Shown here piece by piece: positions 42,912 through 56,100 of a stretch of 64,000 nt of DNA. The stretch covers positions 62,001-126,000 of the forward strand of contig WNNJ02001053.1 of assembly GCA_012934845.2 (NCBI GenBank), given 5' to 3'. The position numbers were made by a program, and so were the translations under genes. The notes under the pieces were generated by a model. It saw nothing but the letters and a program-made list of their open reading frames with translations, was not told where the DNA came from and searched no databases. The stretch's first letter is position 1. Each line of letters begins with the position of its first letter. This DNA comes from Pomphorhynchus laevis. Its lineage: Eukaryota; Acanthocephala; Palaeacanthocephala; Echinorhynchida; Pomphorhynchidae.

Positions 42912-43641
42912 AAATAGTGGGTATAAATATAAACACTTTATTTGAACATTTCGAATTACCGTACATATTCGATTTCCATTAAATCTACAGATTTTTAGAA
43001 ATTATTTTATTTATTCATATACATAAATTTTTAGTTAATTGACTTGATTCATACGCGAGATTTATACGTGACTTTATTTATACGTCATCTTAGTGTGATC
43101 CCTTAAAAACTTTTTCATATCGTGACAATATTCTTATATCTAAAACCCTTAGCTGTAGGAGCGAACAGATTTTAATAGAACATAATTATGATTTTCGATG
43201 AAACTCAACAAGCGTGGAAATTTTCTGGATAAAATACAAACTATTATTTTCAAAAATGCCATTTGAATTTATTTAATCCATTAAAATAATAAAAGTAATA
43301 TATTAATCAATCTATAATAATATTAGAATTTAAATAATATGAACATCCACACTACTGATATAGTGTGGATGTATAAAATAAGCACAAAAATAACTAAGTT
43401 TTTACGATATTTTTTAAATAAAACAGACAATCAAAAAAATTAAGAGAGTATACAGATTTACATTGACATAAATGAAGTTTGTAAATTAACAACGGTTTTT
43501 ATCTGTTTGAAGACTGATCATGATGATCAGATTGAATTGATACTCTATGTGGTCCTGTGTCTAAAATAAAGGCTCAAAATTGATTTTGAATGCTGTGGTT
43601 TGTAAGCCAAGCTATGTGCTCGATTTATTTCCAGTCAGATT
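42912..43641 (-). other. 3' flank and probable 3' UTR of the RBM12-like gene
   Basis: AT-rich. A perfect 12-bp hairpin (ACATCCACACTA with TAGTGTGGATGT) lies at 43343-43372. AATAAA occurs on the minus strand within 20 nt of the stop codon, too close to be convincing as the poly(A) signal. Confidence 0.4.
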
Positions 43642-44192
43642 TTACATGATCAATGTTTGAATATGCCTCCCCAGCAATGGAATTCCACGTAAAACTGAAC
43701 AGGCAACGTCTGCATCCTGACGACTTTGCAGGGCAACAATCGCATGACCAGTAGGTCGACCTGAATCATCATGTCTTATTTTAAGAGTACTTTCAATTGG
43801 ATGGAATCGAGAGAGCCACCCACATATGTCTTCTTTGGTTGCTCTGAAAGGTACATTGTCTAGCAACAATATTTGACCTGCTAGATGATTTAATTCTGAC
43901 GGAATTGGAGGAAGATTTCCCGGGGCTCTTGGAACTGGTGGAGGAATCAAATGTTGGGGTGGAGGTGCCAGGCATTGTGGCTGTTGTAATGATGTACTGA
44001 TATATGGTTGAGGAGTTGACATTACTACACTGCTGCTCGTTGAAACGGTAGCAATCGCAGCAACGCCAGGCAGGGACGGGGGAATTATCGAATTTCCATG
44101 ACCAGTACTTACATTATGGTTATCACGGTTATTTACCATAACTGGATCTGGCAGCAATGGACGTTTGTTGACAGTCTGATTGGGTACAACTG
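43642..44192 (-). CDS. RBM12-like exon 4 (last)
   Basis: Acceptor TTTTTATGTTAG before 44192. CA completes an Ala codon with exon 3. Pro-rich, then the C-terminal RRM, ending HIQTLIM-stop. Confidence 0.84.
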
Positions 44193-47100
44193 CTAACATA
44201 AAAATAGAAATATTTATATTGAAATACAATAAATTATTTAAAATACAAAATACAAATTAAATCAAATTATTAATGATTAAATCCTATTCAGTCATATTTA
44301 TTAGCCAACAGCAGTACTCTGCATTTAAGTATTAGTGGACCTCATCAGCTACTGATCCAATATCTATTTTTCACCTTTTGGTTCTTTTAATGTTGGCTGG
44401 CGATCAATAAACTCGTCTGCTTTATTGACAATTAGATTGAATAAAAGACTTTCGTCTTACATTTTGCAAATTTTATTAAAATCATTTCTGATTTCAATTA
44501 AATCAGCGTTGGTAGGGGAAGGATCTTTCTTCAATTTGAAAACCTACCTATTTTTGAAATTAATTGCTACTATCAAACTAATCATCTATAGTTTGTTTCC
44601 TAATTTTAAGTTGATAAACCTGTGCAGTCATTGTTGCTATAAAAATTTTGATGACTACTTTTATTCTGCACGCTACTTTAATCCTATCTATGCGCCAACA
44701 GCAGTACGCTACATTTCATTATTCATGTACCTGATAAGCTACTGATCCAATATCAAAATTTCACGTTTCGGTCCTTTTAATGTTGGCTGACTATCACTAG
44801 CATTTCTCTTAATTCGTCATTTTCAAATACATATCCATGTATCATACAACGTATTAGAATATAAATGATATAATGAAAATTAGAGGTCATCTAAAGGAAC
44901 TGCTATGTTATCAAGTTTAAACTCTTATTCCTCGAACAAAGCATAGCAGCGTGTCCAAATACACGGCAATGACGTATTTCATCATTGCCTATAATGAAAT
45001 AATATATTAAACCAGTAATATATTATTCTAACATAGTGTATATTATCTACTATTCAACAATAATTCTTTTTTATAGTTTTATATTAATTTTAAATAAAAA
45101 AATATTTTTTTTTCAGTTTTGAATATATCTTAATAAATATATTTTACATATATATTTTGGAAAGCTGATGAATAGTAAAAGCTCAAATACATCAAAGATA
45201 AACATTTGGAAAGATTATATATTTGATATATAATTGATTTGATATATATTTGATTATATAGAACTTATACATTAGATAAAATTGGAGAGAAAATAAAATA
45301 ATAAACAATTATAAAATGAATGATCAAATTAATAAAGAAATGTATACAGAACTTACTAAATTAAAGGATAACTATATAATAACAACTATTGATAAAGATA
45401 ATAATAACTTTGTCTTCGTATACAAAAAGCTTTATTATGATATACTAATGAAAGAGGTTAATTCTAATGATTTAAATGTAAATCCAACATATGAACGTAG
45501 TGAGTTAAGTTTAGAAACAATTATTACAAGTCACTGTTCTATAATGGATAGGAAGGGTATAAAGGTTGAATCAGATAATAAAACTATACCTATATAATAT
45601 TGGAATCCAAAATTACATAAAAATCTAATAAAACCTAGATTCATATTCTTATATATTCATATCTCTTCTTTCCAACATAGCAAAGGAATACATTTTCAAA
45701 ATATAAATACATACGATTTTAGTACGCCTTATACAAATCTAGATTTAGTAGATATTAATGAAGCGTTAGTAAAACTTATTAATCTTATATTCGGTAAAAG
45801 AAATACATATATATGTTATAATAACTATAACGAGTATCTAACAAAAATTAAACCATCAAGTAAATATAAATATATGGATAACATTGAATTATTAGAATCC
45901 TTAAATATTTTGATAAATCAAAATTATTTAAAGGTAGGGACATCTATATTCAGACATTAATAGAATATAGATGTGTTCATAACAGTTTGAAAAATAAATC
46001 TAAATTATACAAAGATATGAAATATATGTTTCGATATATTGATGATATATGTGTATTTAATTCCAATAATTTTTATTCAATTAGTGAACAAATTTATCGA
46101 GGTAGCCTCATTCTTAATAAAACCAATATTAATGATAAAGAAGGTATATATCTAGATATGAACATTAAATTAACATCAATTAAAACTACTTTTAATTTAT
46201 ATCGTAAAGATGGCATATTTAAATTTACAAGAAACATATTTTTGCATGAGCATTCATGCATACCATATAATATAAAATATAATACATTAAATAATGAAAT
46301 TTTAAGAATTGCAACAATATGTAATGATATTGGCTTTTCTTCAAAATCATTTAAATAATTTAATAGATACATATTTTAAACTTGATTACTATAAAAATAC
46401 CATCAAACAGAAAATAGTAAAATATAAAAATCAACACTGTAATATTAAAAATAAATTTAAAATAATAAGCGGAAAATTTTTATGGATGGGCAATAAATCA
46501 TATACTTTGTATTAGAATTGAATACTAGACAATCAAATTTTATCTGAGGAATGATGCTGGGTTGTGGAATACGGGACGACACCTGATAGCATAGCAGTTC
46601 CTTTTGATGACCTCAAATCATTATTTTGATACAACGTATGTTATTTATTAGTCAATTCATAAAAATGACTTTTATTTTAAGTTAATTTTTTAATTTTAAC
46701 TTGATATAAACCTTTATAAAATAAACCTTTATTTATTTATTTATTTTTATTTAATTTTATTATTTTTTTAAAAACTCAGTCAGCTGATTTGATTTAATTT
46801 TAACCTTTTCTTAATTGTTTGTATTCTAATTTTCTTTTTCCCAATTCGTTCTAAAATTCGTTCTGAATTTAAATCTTCGAAGTATTTAATCTTTTATTTA
46901 TTTACTCTTCTGATTGTGGCACGAAATTATTCTTACAGATATTGCTCTTTTTTATACAGCCGCACGCTACTAATCAGCATGGGAGCGTCTCACCAGCTGC
47001 TGACACAGATCTACATTTCACATTTCGACCATTATTATCCTGTTCCGTACACTGATGCTGATCGGATTCAAACTTTGGAAGTCTGTATCGCAATTCAACG

Positions 47101-50100
47101 CTAAATCCACTTTGCCGACTGTTCCAGTTGTGTAGATATACATTTTTATATATACCTTTTGGTAAGGGATCGTATTCTAACGATCTATTTCTAATGATTT
47201 ATTCTAATACAACGTCTGTTATTTATTAGTCAATTCATAAAAATGACTTTTATTTTAAATTTCAATTTTTTATTTTAACTTGATTTAAATTATAAAAAAT
47301 CTTAAAACAATTATTAATTTTATTATTTAATTATTAAATTTTGATTTAGCATTACTAAATGTGTAGACTCAGTTAGCTGATTTGATTTATTAAATTTTAT
47401 TTTTATTTTTTAACTTGATTTAAATTATAGAAAATCTAAAAACAATTATTAATTTTATTATTTAATTATTAAATTTTGATTACGCATTATTATGTTTTTT
47501 TTATTTTATAATTATATTAAATACATAGACTCAGTTAGCTGATTTGATTTGTTCTACTGACGTGCCTTTTTTGTACAAAAAGGATACAGCTACACGGAGC
47601 TAGTGCAGTACTACAAATTATATCTATTTAGCCGGTGAAACGACTTATCCATATCCACAAAACACATGTAGACTGTTTGAGTGCACTCGGTGCGTTCGAG
47701 AATATTTGAGCTGATTTCTTTTGTAGAATTAATACTGAAATAGTGTTTTATACCCGTATTAATTTCGATTACCTTACAATATTTTTTAAAGTGTGCTTTA
47801 ATTACTTTAAGTATTTTATTCATATAAACAGAAAGTGGTTTTAATGTACATTTAAACGCACTACATATGAACCTAGGTTTTATTAGGATTTTTATGTAAT
47901 TTTGGATTCCAATATAATATAGGTATAGTTTTATTATCTAATTCAACCTTTATACCCTTTTTATCCATTATAGAACAGTGACTTGTAATAATTGTTTCTA
48001 AACTCAACTCACTACGTTCATATGTTGGATTTACATTTAAATCATTAGAATTAACCTCTTTCATTAGTATATCATAATAAAGCTTTTTGCATATGAAGAC
48101 AAAGTTATTACTAGCTTTATCAATAGTTGTTATTATATAGTTATCCTTTAATTTAGTAAGTTCTTTATACATATCTTTATTAATTTTATCTTTCCTTTTA
48201 TAATTGTTTGTTATTTTCATTTTATTTTTAATTTTATCAAATATATAATCTTTCCAAATTTTTATCTTAGATATATTCGAGCTTTCACTATTAATCAGCT
48301 TACTAAAGTAATCATTTAAGTTATTATATAACGAACTGTATATTTTATTTTTGTCGTTGTTGTTATTTAATCTATATTTATACCCTTTTAATATCAGCTT
48401 TCTTAATTCACAATTTTCAATTAATTCTAGATTATGGGTACACATATGTTCATTTATTTTATCAAAACTAAGACTTTTATAATTGCATTCTGTTTCCATT
48501 ATGTTTCTAATATTATCGTTACATATTGATTTTAATTCTTTATTATAATTACAAATTTTTCGTCCTAATGGTGGTAGGAGTTTATACCTTATTTTAGGAA
48601 TATATTTACTTAAATCTGACCCTATTATTTCTTTACTTTTAGAATTATTTAAAAGTCCGGCTATATTTATGTTATCTATACATTTATTAATGAATTTTAT
48701 GATTAGTGTATATTTTTTATTATTAGTATTAATATTAATTAGGTGGACTAGGAGATCGCACTTGATCTTTAATAAAATCAATCGCTACTGCAAAATCAAG
48801 ACTGAGCCTCACTAGCTACGCCGACATAATATCAAACCTTAAAAACAGGTTGTCGTTTGAAGTGGCCCGTGCTTCATCCGCGAGCCTCCGAGCCCCGAGA
48901 AGTTGCAGAGGAAACGCACATACTAACATTTAATAAGTTTAAATTTTATTTTGGATATACACTTTCAGATCGTCCAGCTTTCAGGATCGCCCAGCTTTTC
49001 GATCATTCAACTTTCAAGTTGTCCAATTAATTGTATTGGTGATATACTAACTACTTACACATACAACACAAGAGAATAACATACAATAATAAACACATAT
49101 GTATGGCTCGCGGAAAGCCATCGACATATTCCCCTTGTTGTACGTGCAGTGGACCGGCAGCGAAATGCAAATTTTGTCGATGTGCCAAGGCGGATAATCC
49201 TTGCCTCAATTGCAGAGCAGTCAATTGCTGTAACCGCCCGATGACAGTGAAAGACGTTCAAGGGCACACTGACGCTAGAGCAAAGCCATGAAGAGACAAA
49301 TACCGTAACAACCGAGATATTCATTAGTGCCAAACCCAGAAGCAACGTTGCACGTGTTTAATCAATGACATCTTTGACCATGTGATACACTTGAAGCCTA
49401 ATCTCATACGATTGCCGCGCTGTGCCGAATTTAAACGTTTAATAACTAAGCTCGCTAGCATTTACAAATTTTCCGTGTCTCGACAGGAGTCATTCAGTAA
49501 GGCCATGATCATAGGCTACCTCATTCTACAACGCGATATTCGGACCTCTAACAAATCGCTCAAAGAAAATCTGATGCGAAGGATGAACGCATGGTGAAAT
49601 CAAGATTACGACACCCTATGCACAGAAGCGTACACGTTACAACAATTATGCTGCCAAAGAAGAACGCTCAAAGTCCAGCGAGATTGGAACAAAACCTTTA
49701 TCAATCTCGTCACAAGTGAGAGATTAGGTACCTCGATGCACCATTTGGAAAGTGAACTTGCAGCGGGAAGGTCGCTGGACCCAGGTTATATGAAAGGCGC
49801 AAAGTCTGTGCTCGAATTACTGTCTGACAAACATCCAGAACCGTCAGCACTCGATAGTTCAACCACCAGTAATCTTTGACGCAATCAGTAGCGAGCTGAT
49901 CGTTTAAATGACAAAGTATGTAACAGGTGGTGCCGGTCTTTCTGGATTCAATGGACAATCCTGGACGCAAATGCTCACAAAGTTCGGGAGGGAGTATGCG
50001 GAACTGGCTGAATCACTCGCCATATTAACTAGGGCACAGGCCACTGAACACATCCCTGACGATGTTATCAGTGCACTTTCTACATGCAGGCTCATAGCAC

Positions 50101-53100
50101 TGACGAAAAAGTCTATCATCAGACCAATCGCTATTTGCGATGTCAGCAGGAGGATAATAACGAAAGTAATTTTGTCGATAGTGTCTGATGATATCCAACA
50201 GGTGTGCGGCGGATTCAAATGTATGCAGGTCAACGAGCAGGAGTGGAATGCGTGATGCTGGCAATATGTAACGAACTCTCAAGCAGACTCAACACAGTCA
50301 TTCTGTCGATTGAGGCTGACAACGCTTTAAACAAAATCAACAGAAGAGTTGTTATTCATAATATAGATCGCATTTGCCCTGCATTATCAAACGTCATGCG
50401 CAACTTTTACGACAATCTCTCTAACCTCGCAATCGGTGAAGAGATAATTCAATCTTAGGAGGGCTTCACACAAGGGATGTCTTGACTATGCCGGCGTTCA
50501 CGATTGCTATACTACCTCTTATACACCAGATGGTGACAAGATTTCCGGACGTCCAACACTTCTGGCATGCTGATGATAATATGATTGGCACACCAAGTAC
50601 ATCAATGATGCCTTCCATTTTTTGTAACATTGCGAGAGTTTTAGTGAAACTGAGATATAAATCAGAAACGACGGAACAATCATCCTTGGTGCTACTGTTG
50701 GAGATCGTCCCCACCTTCTAAACTCTATCGAGACGAAGGTATCGAAATTCTGCGTACTCGTTAAGTGATTAGCTGAAGTTGGAGTGCTGGACACACAAAT
50801 CGCATTTACTTGCTTCACAAAATCGCTGCAACACAAGTGGGCTCACACGCAACGGACGATTCAGTGTGCTCTTCAGAGTACAATACGCATTCGTTCAATG
50901 ATCTTCTTCGATTAGATGACTCTCGCGGTTTGCTGTGGACCATCCTCTCATTACCTCTAAATTGCGGTGGTCTCGGGATAGAAGATCCATATCGGGTCGC
51001 TGAAGAAGAATACAAAAACTCGCTAATATTGTGCGAGCCATATTTGCAAGGGATGCAAAGGGCCGAATTGAGATCCGAAAAATTTTTAAGCTCTACCGCA
51101 TTGCGCAAACAAAAACAGGCTAACAACAAGGCAATCATGTTATCATGTGTATCAGCATACGACGAACATATGCGTAAAACAATCAAACATTCAACGGTGA
51201 AGGGAGGATCCTCGTGGTTATCTGCGTTCCCCACTAGAAATCGGCAGACTCGTATCGACAACGCGTATCGCGATGCCATCGCCGCGCGATACAACACGAT
51301 ATGCAAAGACGCACCTACTCGCTGCTCTTGCGGCTCGACAACTTACCTAGCACACTGCCTATCATGTCCTAATGGGGGTCACCCCTCGATCAGGTATGAC
51401 TCAATCCGAGACATAATGGCAAATACACTCACCGTAGTTTGCGACAGTGTATCGATCAAACTGATGTTGAATCCGACCGATTCCAACATTCGTTTTGAGC
51501 ATGCAGCAACGACATCCAACCCAGACGCAAGGCAGGACATATCATGTTGTGGATTCTACTGTAAAAGCTCGGAGCGAGCTCTATTCGACAACTGCGTTTT
51601 CAACGCTTTCGCTCCGTCGAACCTCAGCAGATCTACAATTTCATACTTCGAATACCACGAGCAGCGGAAGTGCTCAAAATACCAAAAGCGCGTCCCACTG
51701 ATCGAGAGAGAAAATTTCTCCCCGATCGTACTTTCCTGATTAGGCGGGGAGGGAAAGTCTGCTTCGAGGTTTTAGCAACGGCTCGCGGACAAGCTCGCTG
51801 CAAAGAGGAGCATTTTGCTCACGAAATAACTCGCCTCCAAGATACTAACAGACTCTAGCTTGGGCGCTGCATATCGATGTGCATCCGCGGCACGCGCTTA
51901 GCGAAGAACAAGCCGGCGTATGATTGGCATAGATAAATAGGAAGTGACAACATATATTGATAATTTTAATTTTAGTAATAATATTATAAATAATATTAAT
52001 ATTATGAAAAAAGTCCGGCTATATTTATGTTATCTATACATTTATTAATGAAGTTTATGGTTAATGTATATTTTCTATTGTTATTATTAACATTTATTGT
52101 CCGATTATAGTATTTTATATTACAAGAACTGGCTATTATACAACTTAACCAATCATACTCGTTAATTAATCTTTGATTTATTGAACAAGTGATATCTTTG
52201 GAAAAACTTCTTATATTTACATAAAGATCTTTTAGCTTATTATCTCTTAAAAGATGTTTTAATATTTCTAATTGTTCATTTATATACATATCTTTTTTAA
52301 TATTTTTAACTCTATTTTTCCTATTCCTTTTATCACTATGTCTTCTTGGTTTGCGTTTAACCGGATTATTATAATATAGTTGTTTATTATGTATTATACT
52401 ACTTCTGCCAATTCCTTGTACTACGTGAACAATACGTTCTAAAATAAATAATTTACAGTTTTTTATATCATATCCTATTAATCTCATATTAATCTGGTTG
52501 AGTACATGTAAGTTTTGTTAAGTCATAATTTTTAACGTTGCTTTTTCGGTATCGCCACCTAGTTTAGTTGACTCAGACTAAACTTACAACGGAACATCCA
52601 GTAGCATCTGACAGGGGACTGCCCTGCTTAAGGCGGTTGCAGGCTGGAACAAGATCTATAAAGATCTTCCACCTTCACTCCACGCGACATGGCTATTGGC
52701 CATGACCTGGTCTCTTAAAAGAGATCACGTGAAGCCGTTTTCAAAGATCATGTGAGGTAAATATTTTTTACTTGTGGAATAATTTTAGAATAAATTCTGG
52801 AATACTTTTTATTCCTAGAACCAATATAGCAGCGGGGCCAAATAATCACTAATGACGACTTTCCTCTGGTGAAATTTGATTTTTTAATGTACTTTATTTT
52901 ATACAAGTTTATTATTCATCCATAATTTTTTTTCGCTTAATAGTTTATAAATTTTTAAATATTTTGTGGTTTTTTATATTGTAAAATTATGAGCAAAGAA
53001 AAAATCTATAAAACTTGCTTGAAAATTAGCAGAAAAAAGTCGTATCAAGAATACATAGTTTCATTATTTTTGGCAGAGGTTATATTTCCGGGAAAACAAA

Positions 53101-56100
53101 GTCCACGTGACAATAATATCTTGTCAGTAGAACAAATCAGATTAGATAACAAAGTCTACGTATTTCATACGATAAATAAATAAAAATTAAGATAAATAAT
53201 GAATAATTATATAATTTGTATCGCAAATTATATTATTAAAAAAGATAGTGAATATATTGATTTCATTATATTGATTTTCTTAATTTCCTAATACTCGACA
53301 TTAAAATGAGCTGAAATGCAATTTTACCTGGCATAGATTGTGTCGGATATGACTTTACACTCGTCTTTCCTGCATCATCAACATGTCTTTCAGAAATAGA
53401 TGAGCTGGTCAATGGTTGATTGCTTGCGTTCTGATTATATGCGGAGTGTTCCGTGAATAGTGGTGTAGAACCAAATGAATATGAATGATTTTCTTGTACG
53501 CTCAATTGATGATTTTCCGTTGTTACAGGCGATGACGCCACATGACTATCAAATCGACTTGGTAATTCTCGTTTCTCGTAATCTCTTCTTGGCCTGGATT
53601 TATTAACTTCATTTAATTTGTTTATTGCGGAACGAGAACTGTTATCAGACCTATATCTATGTGGTTGTTGCTCTGCTTCGGCTGCTATGTTCGTTCTTCT
53701 CCTGTCATCGTAATCAGGACGAGGGCTTGTGAACTTTTCAGTAGACGAAAACCTGCTTTCTTTCGATCGTCCTTCACTTGTAGAATTCGAGCCTGTATGT
53801 GAACCAGATCGGTGAAATTCATCCAAATCGGATGAACGATCGACGCGTGAGCGTTTTGCATCTTTTACTGAAGAGCTTGTAACAGAAATAGGGGTATATA
53901 TTTCTGCGTCTATTGATTTAGCAGTCAATACATGCCTTGCCCGACCTAAGGCTCTTCGACAAGTTCCAGCGTCAGCAAACTTTACCAAAACAACTCCAGT
54001 AAGTCTATTTGTATCTTTCTCTCGTGCACAAATAACTTCCGGCATGGGGATATATGCGGTTGATGCATCTGCACTGTTTGGAATAAGTTGAGCCCGTACC
54101 AAAAGATTTCTCATGTCATTTTCAGTGTAGAGAACCGGAAATCCTGTTAACCGAATACTGGTTCCATTAGATGATCCGTTTGTTAATGACGAAGAGGATA
54201 CGTCATCCTCTGCGGTTCGAAATCTCTTTCCCTGTTCGCTAGATAATGTTGAAATATCGTTGCTTCTACTATCAGCATTAGAAACTGTAGCCGTATATGA
54301 TCTACTATCATCGTCAACTCTTCGTGATCTTGCTTCATAAAAGGCAGTCCCGTGAGATGATGATCCACTCCCACGCATGTTATTTTGACTACCACCGCGT
54401 TCTCGATTTTGCTGCTGTCTGTATCGGGCACTAGATGTTTCTAGCTCAACTTGTTCTTTAGAAATTGAATTAACGGAGATTTTGCCATAACCTTAATAAT
54501 TTTAGAATTAAATTTGAAATGACAAGTTATAAATGTTTTTTCTGAAAGCAAGAATATATATTTTTCGAAATTTCAATTTTTAAATTTATATCTTTTCACT
54601 TCTCATTACATAAGGATAATAATATAATTGTAGTTAAAATTGATTTGTAAATTTATAGAAACCAATAAAAAAATAGTTTCATTGCAAAACACTATTTTGA
54701 AAGTTTCTATTATCATTTTCGTTTTTTTGAAGATGATAATAGGAGCTATCGAATATTTGGAATAAAAACATTTCCCCCGTTAATAAAAATTTACAAAAAA
54801 TAAAGAACTATAAAAAAGCTATAAAAAGAACAAATCTTTTTATTAAATGTTTTTGTTTCAATTGTTTGAAATATTTTATCCAAAATTTTTTAAATTATAA
54901 ACGACAGCAAATCAGATTGCTTGTCAAAAGGTAATACATTGATTTAATTTGAAGATATTAACCATTAATATCTTCAAATAATCCATTATCCATTTCTTTG
55001 AATTTAGTAAATGTTAATTTATAGGTACAAAGGAAAATCAAAGACCAAAGGAATTATTCAAAATTTCATTGGCAACAGCCATCACCATCAGGAAAAGAAA
55101 ATTTGTACAGTTTTGTACATTTAAATAACAAAAACATGTATTTATATGATGTGCCTCGCTAAATTGATAAAAGAAAAATACATAACAAAAGAAAGCGATC
55201 AAACAGTAAAAACATTATAAAATAAATCGAAACAATAAATTAACCATAAGAACAAAAACATCAAAATAAAACAGTAAAAACATAAAATTATAACAATTAG
55301 ATAATAAAATCAATCATAAAATATTAACAATAATAAAATTGTTTAACACAAAATATAGAATTTAAACGGAATAAAGCACACAAACAAATAAAATAGAGAT
55401 CTCAGATATTACTATACATAGTCAAAAACAAAAAGACATTAATTATATTTTAACTTAAGATTATAGTCCGGTTTATTATTAGCCATTAAGTTAGATTCAC
55501 GAGCCATTAAGCTAGACTTACAAGTCATGAGTCTTATATTAAATTAAAATTAAATATTGAAATTTAAGATAAAAGTCAATAATTATGAATTGACTAATAA
55601 ATAACAGAAGTTGTATCAGAATAAGGATTAGAGGTCATCAGGTAAAGCTGCTATGCTATCAGGTTTTATCCTCTATTCTTCGACCGGACATAGCAGCTGT
55701 GTCAAAACATGCAATTACGTATTTTCTCTGATTAATCAAATAACTCTCGGCCCTTTAATTTTTGAAATTAAAATCTATGAATTGTTAATAAATAACAGAC
55801 GTTGCATCATAATAAGGATTAGAGGTCATCAGGAGGAACTACTATGCTATCAGGTTTCGGCCACTAACTCTCGGCCCCTTTAATTTTTGAAATTAAAATC
55901 TATGAATTGACTAATAAATAACATACGTTGTATCAGAATAAGGATTAGATCATCAGGAGGAAATGCTATGCTATCAGGTTTCGGCCCCTAACTCTCGGCC
56001 TCTTTAATTTTTGAAATTAAAATCTATGGACTGACTAATAAATAACAGACGTTGTATCAGAATAAGGATAAGAGGTCATCAGGAGGAACTGCTATGCTAT

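Noticed and set aside
50815-51306. 163-codon minus-strand frame
   Set aside because: Opposite strand of the R2-like I-b thumb/RLE frame, which carries all the motifs.
47873-52487. The two minus-strand PLE fragments as one element split by the R2-like insertion
   Set aside because: About 90 nt are present in both fragments at non-corresponding breakpoints, so they are separate truncated copies, not one interrupted copy.
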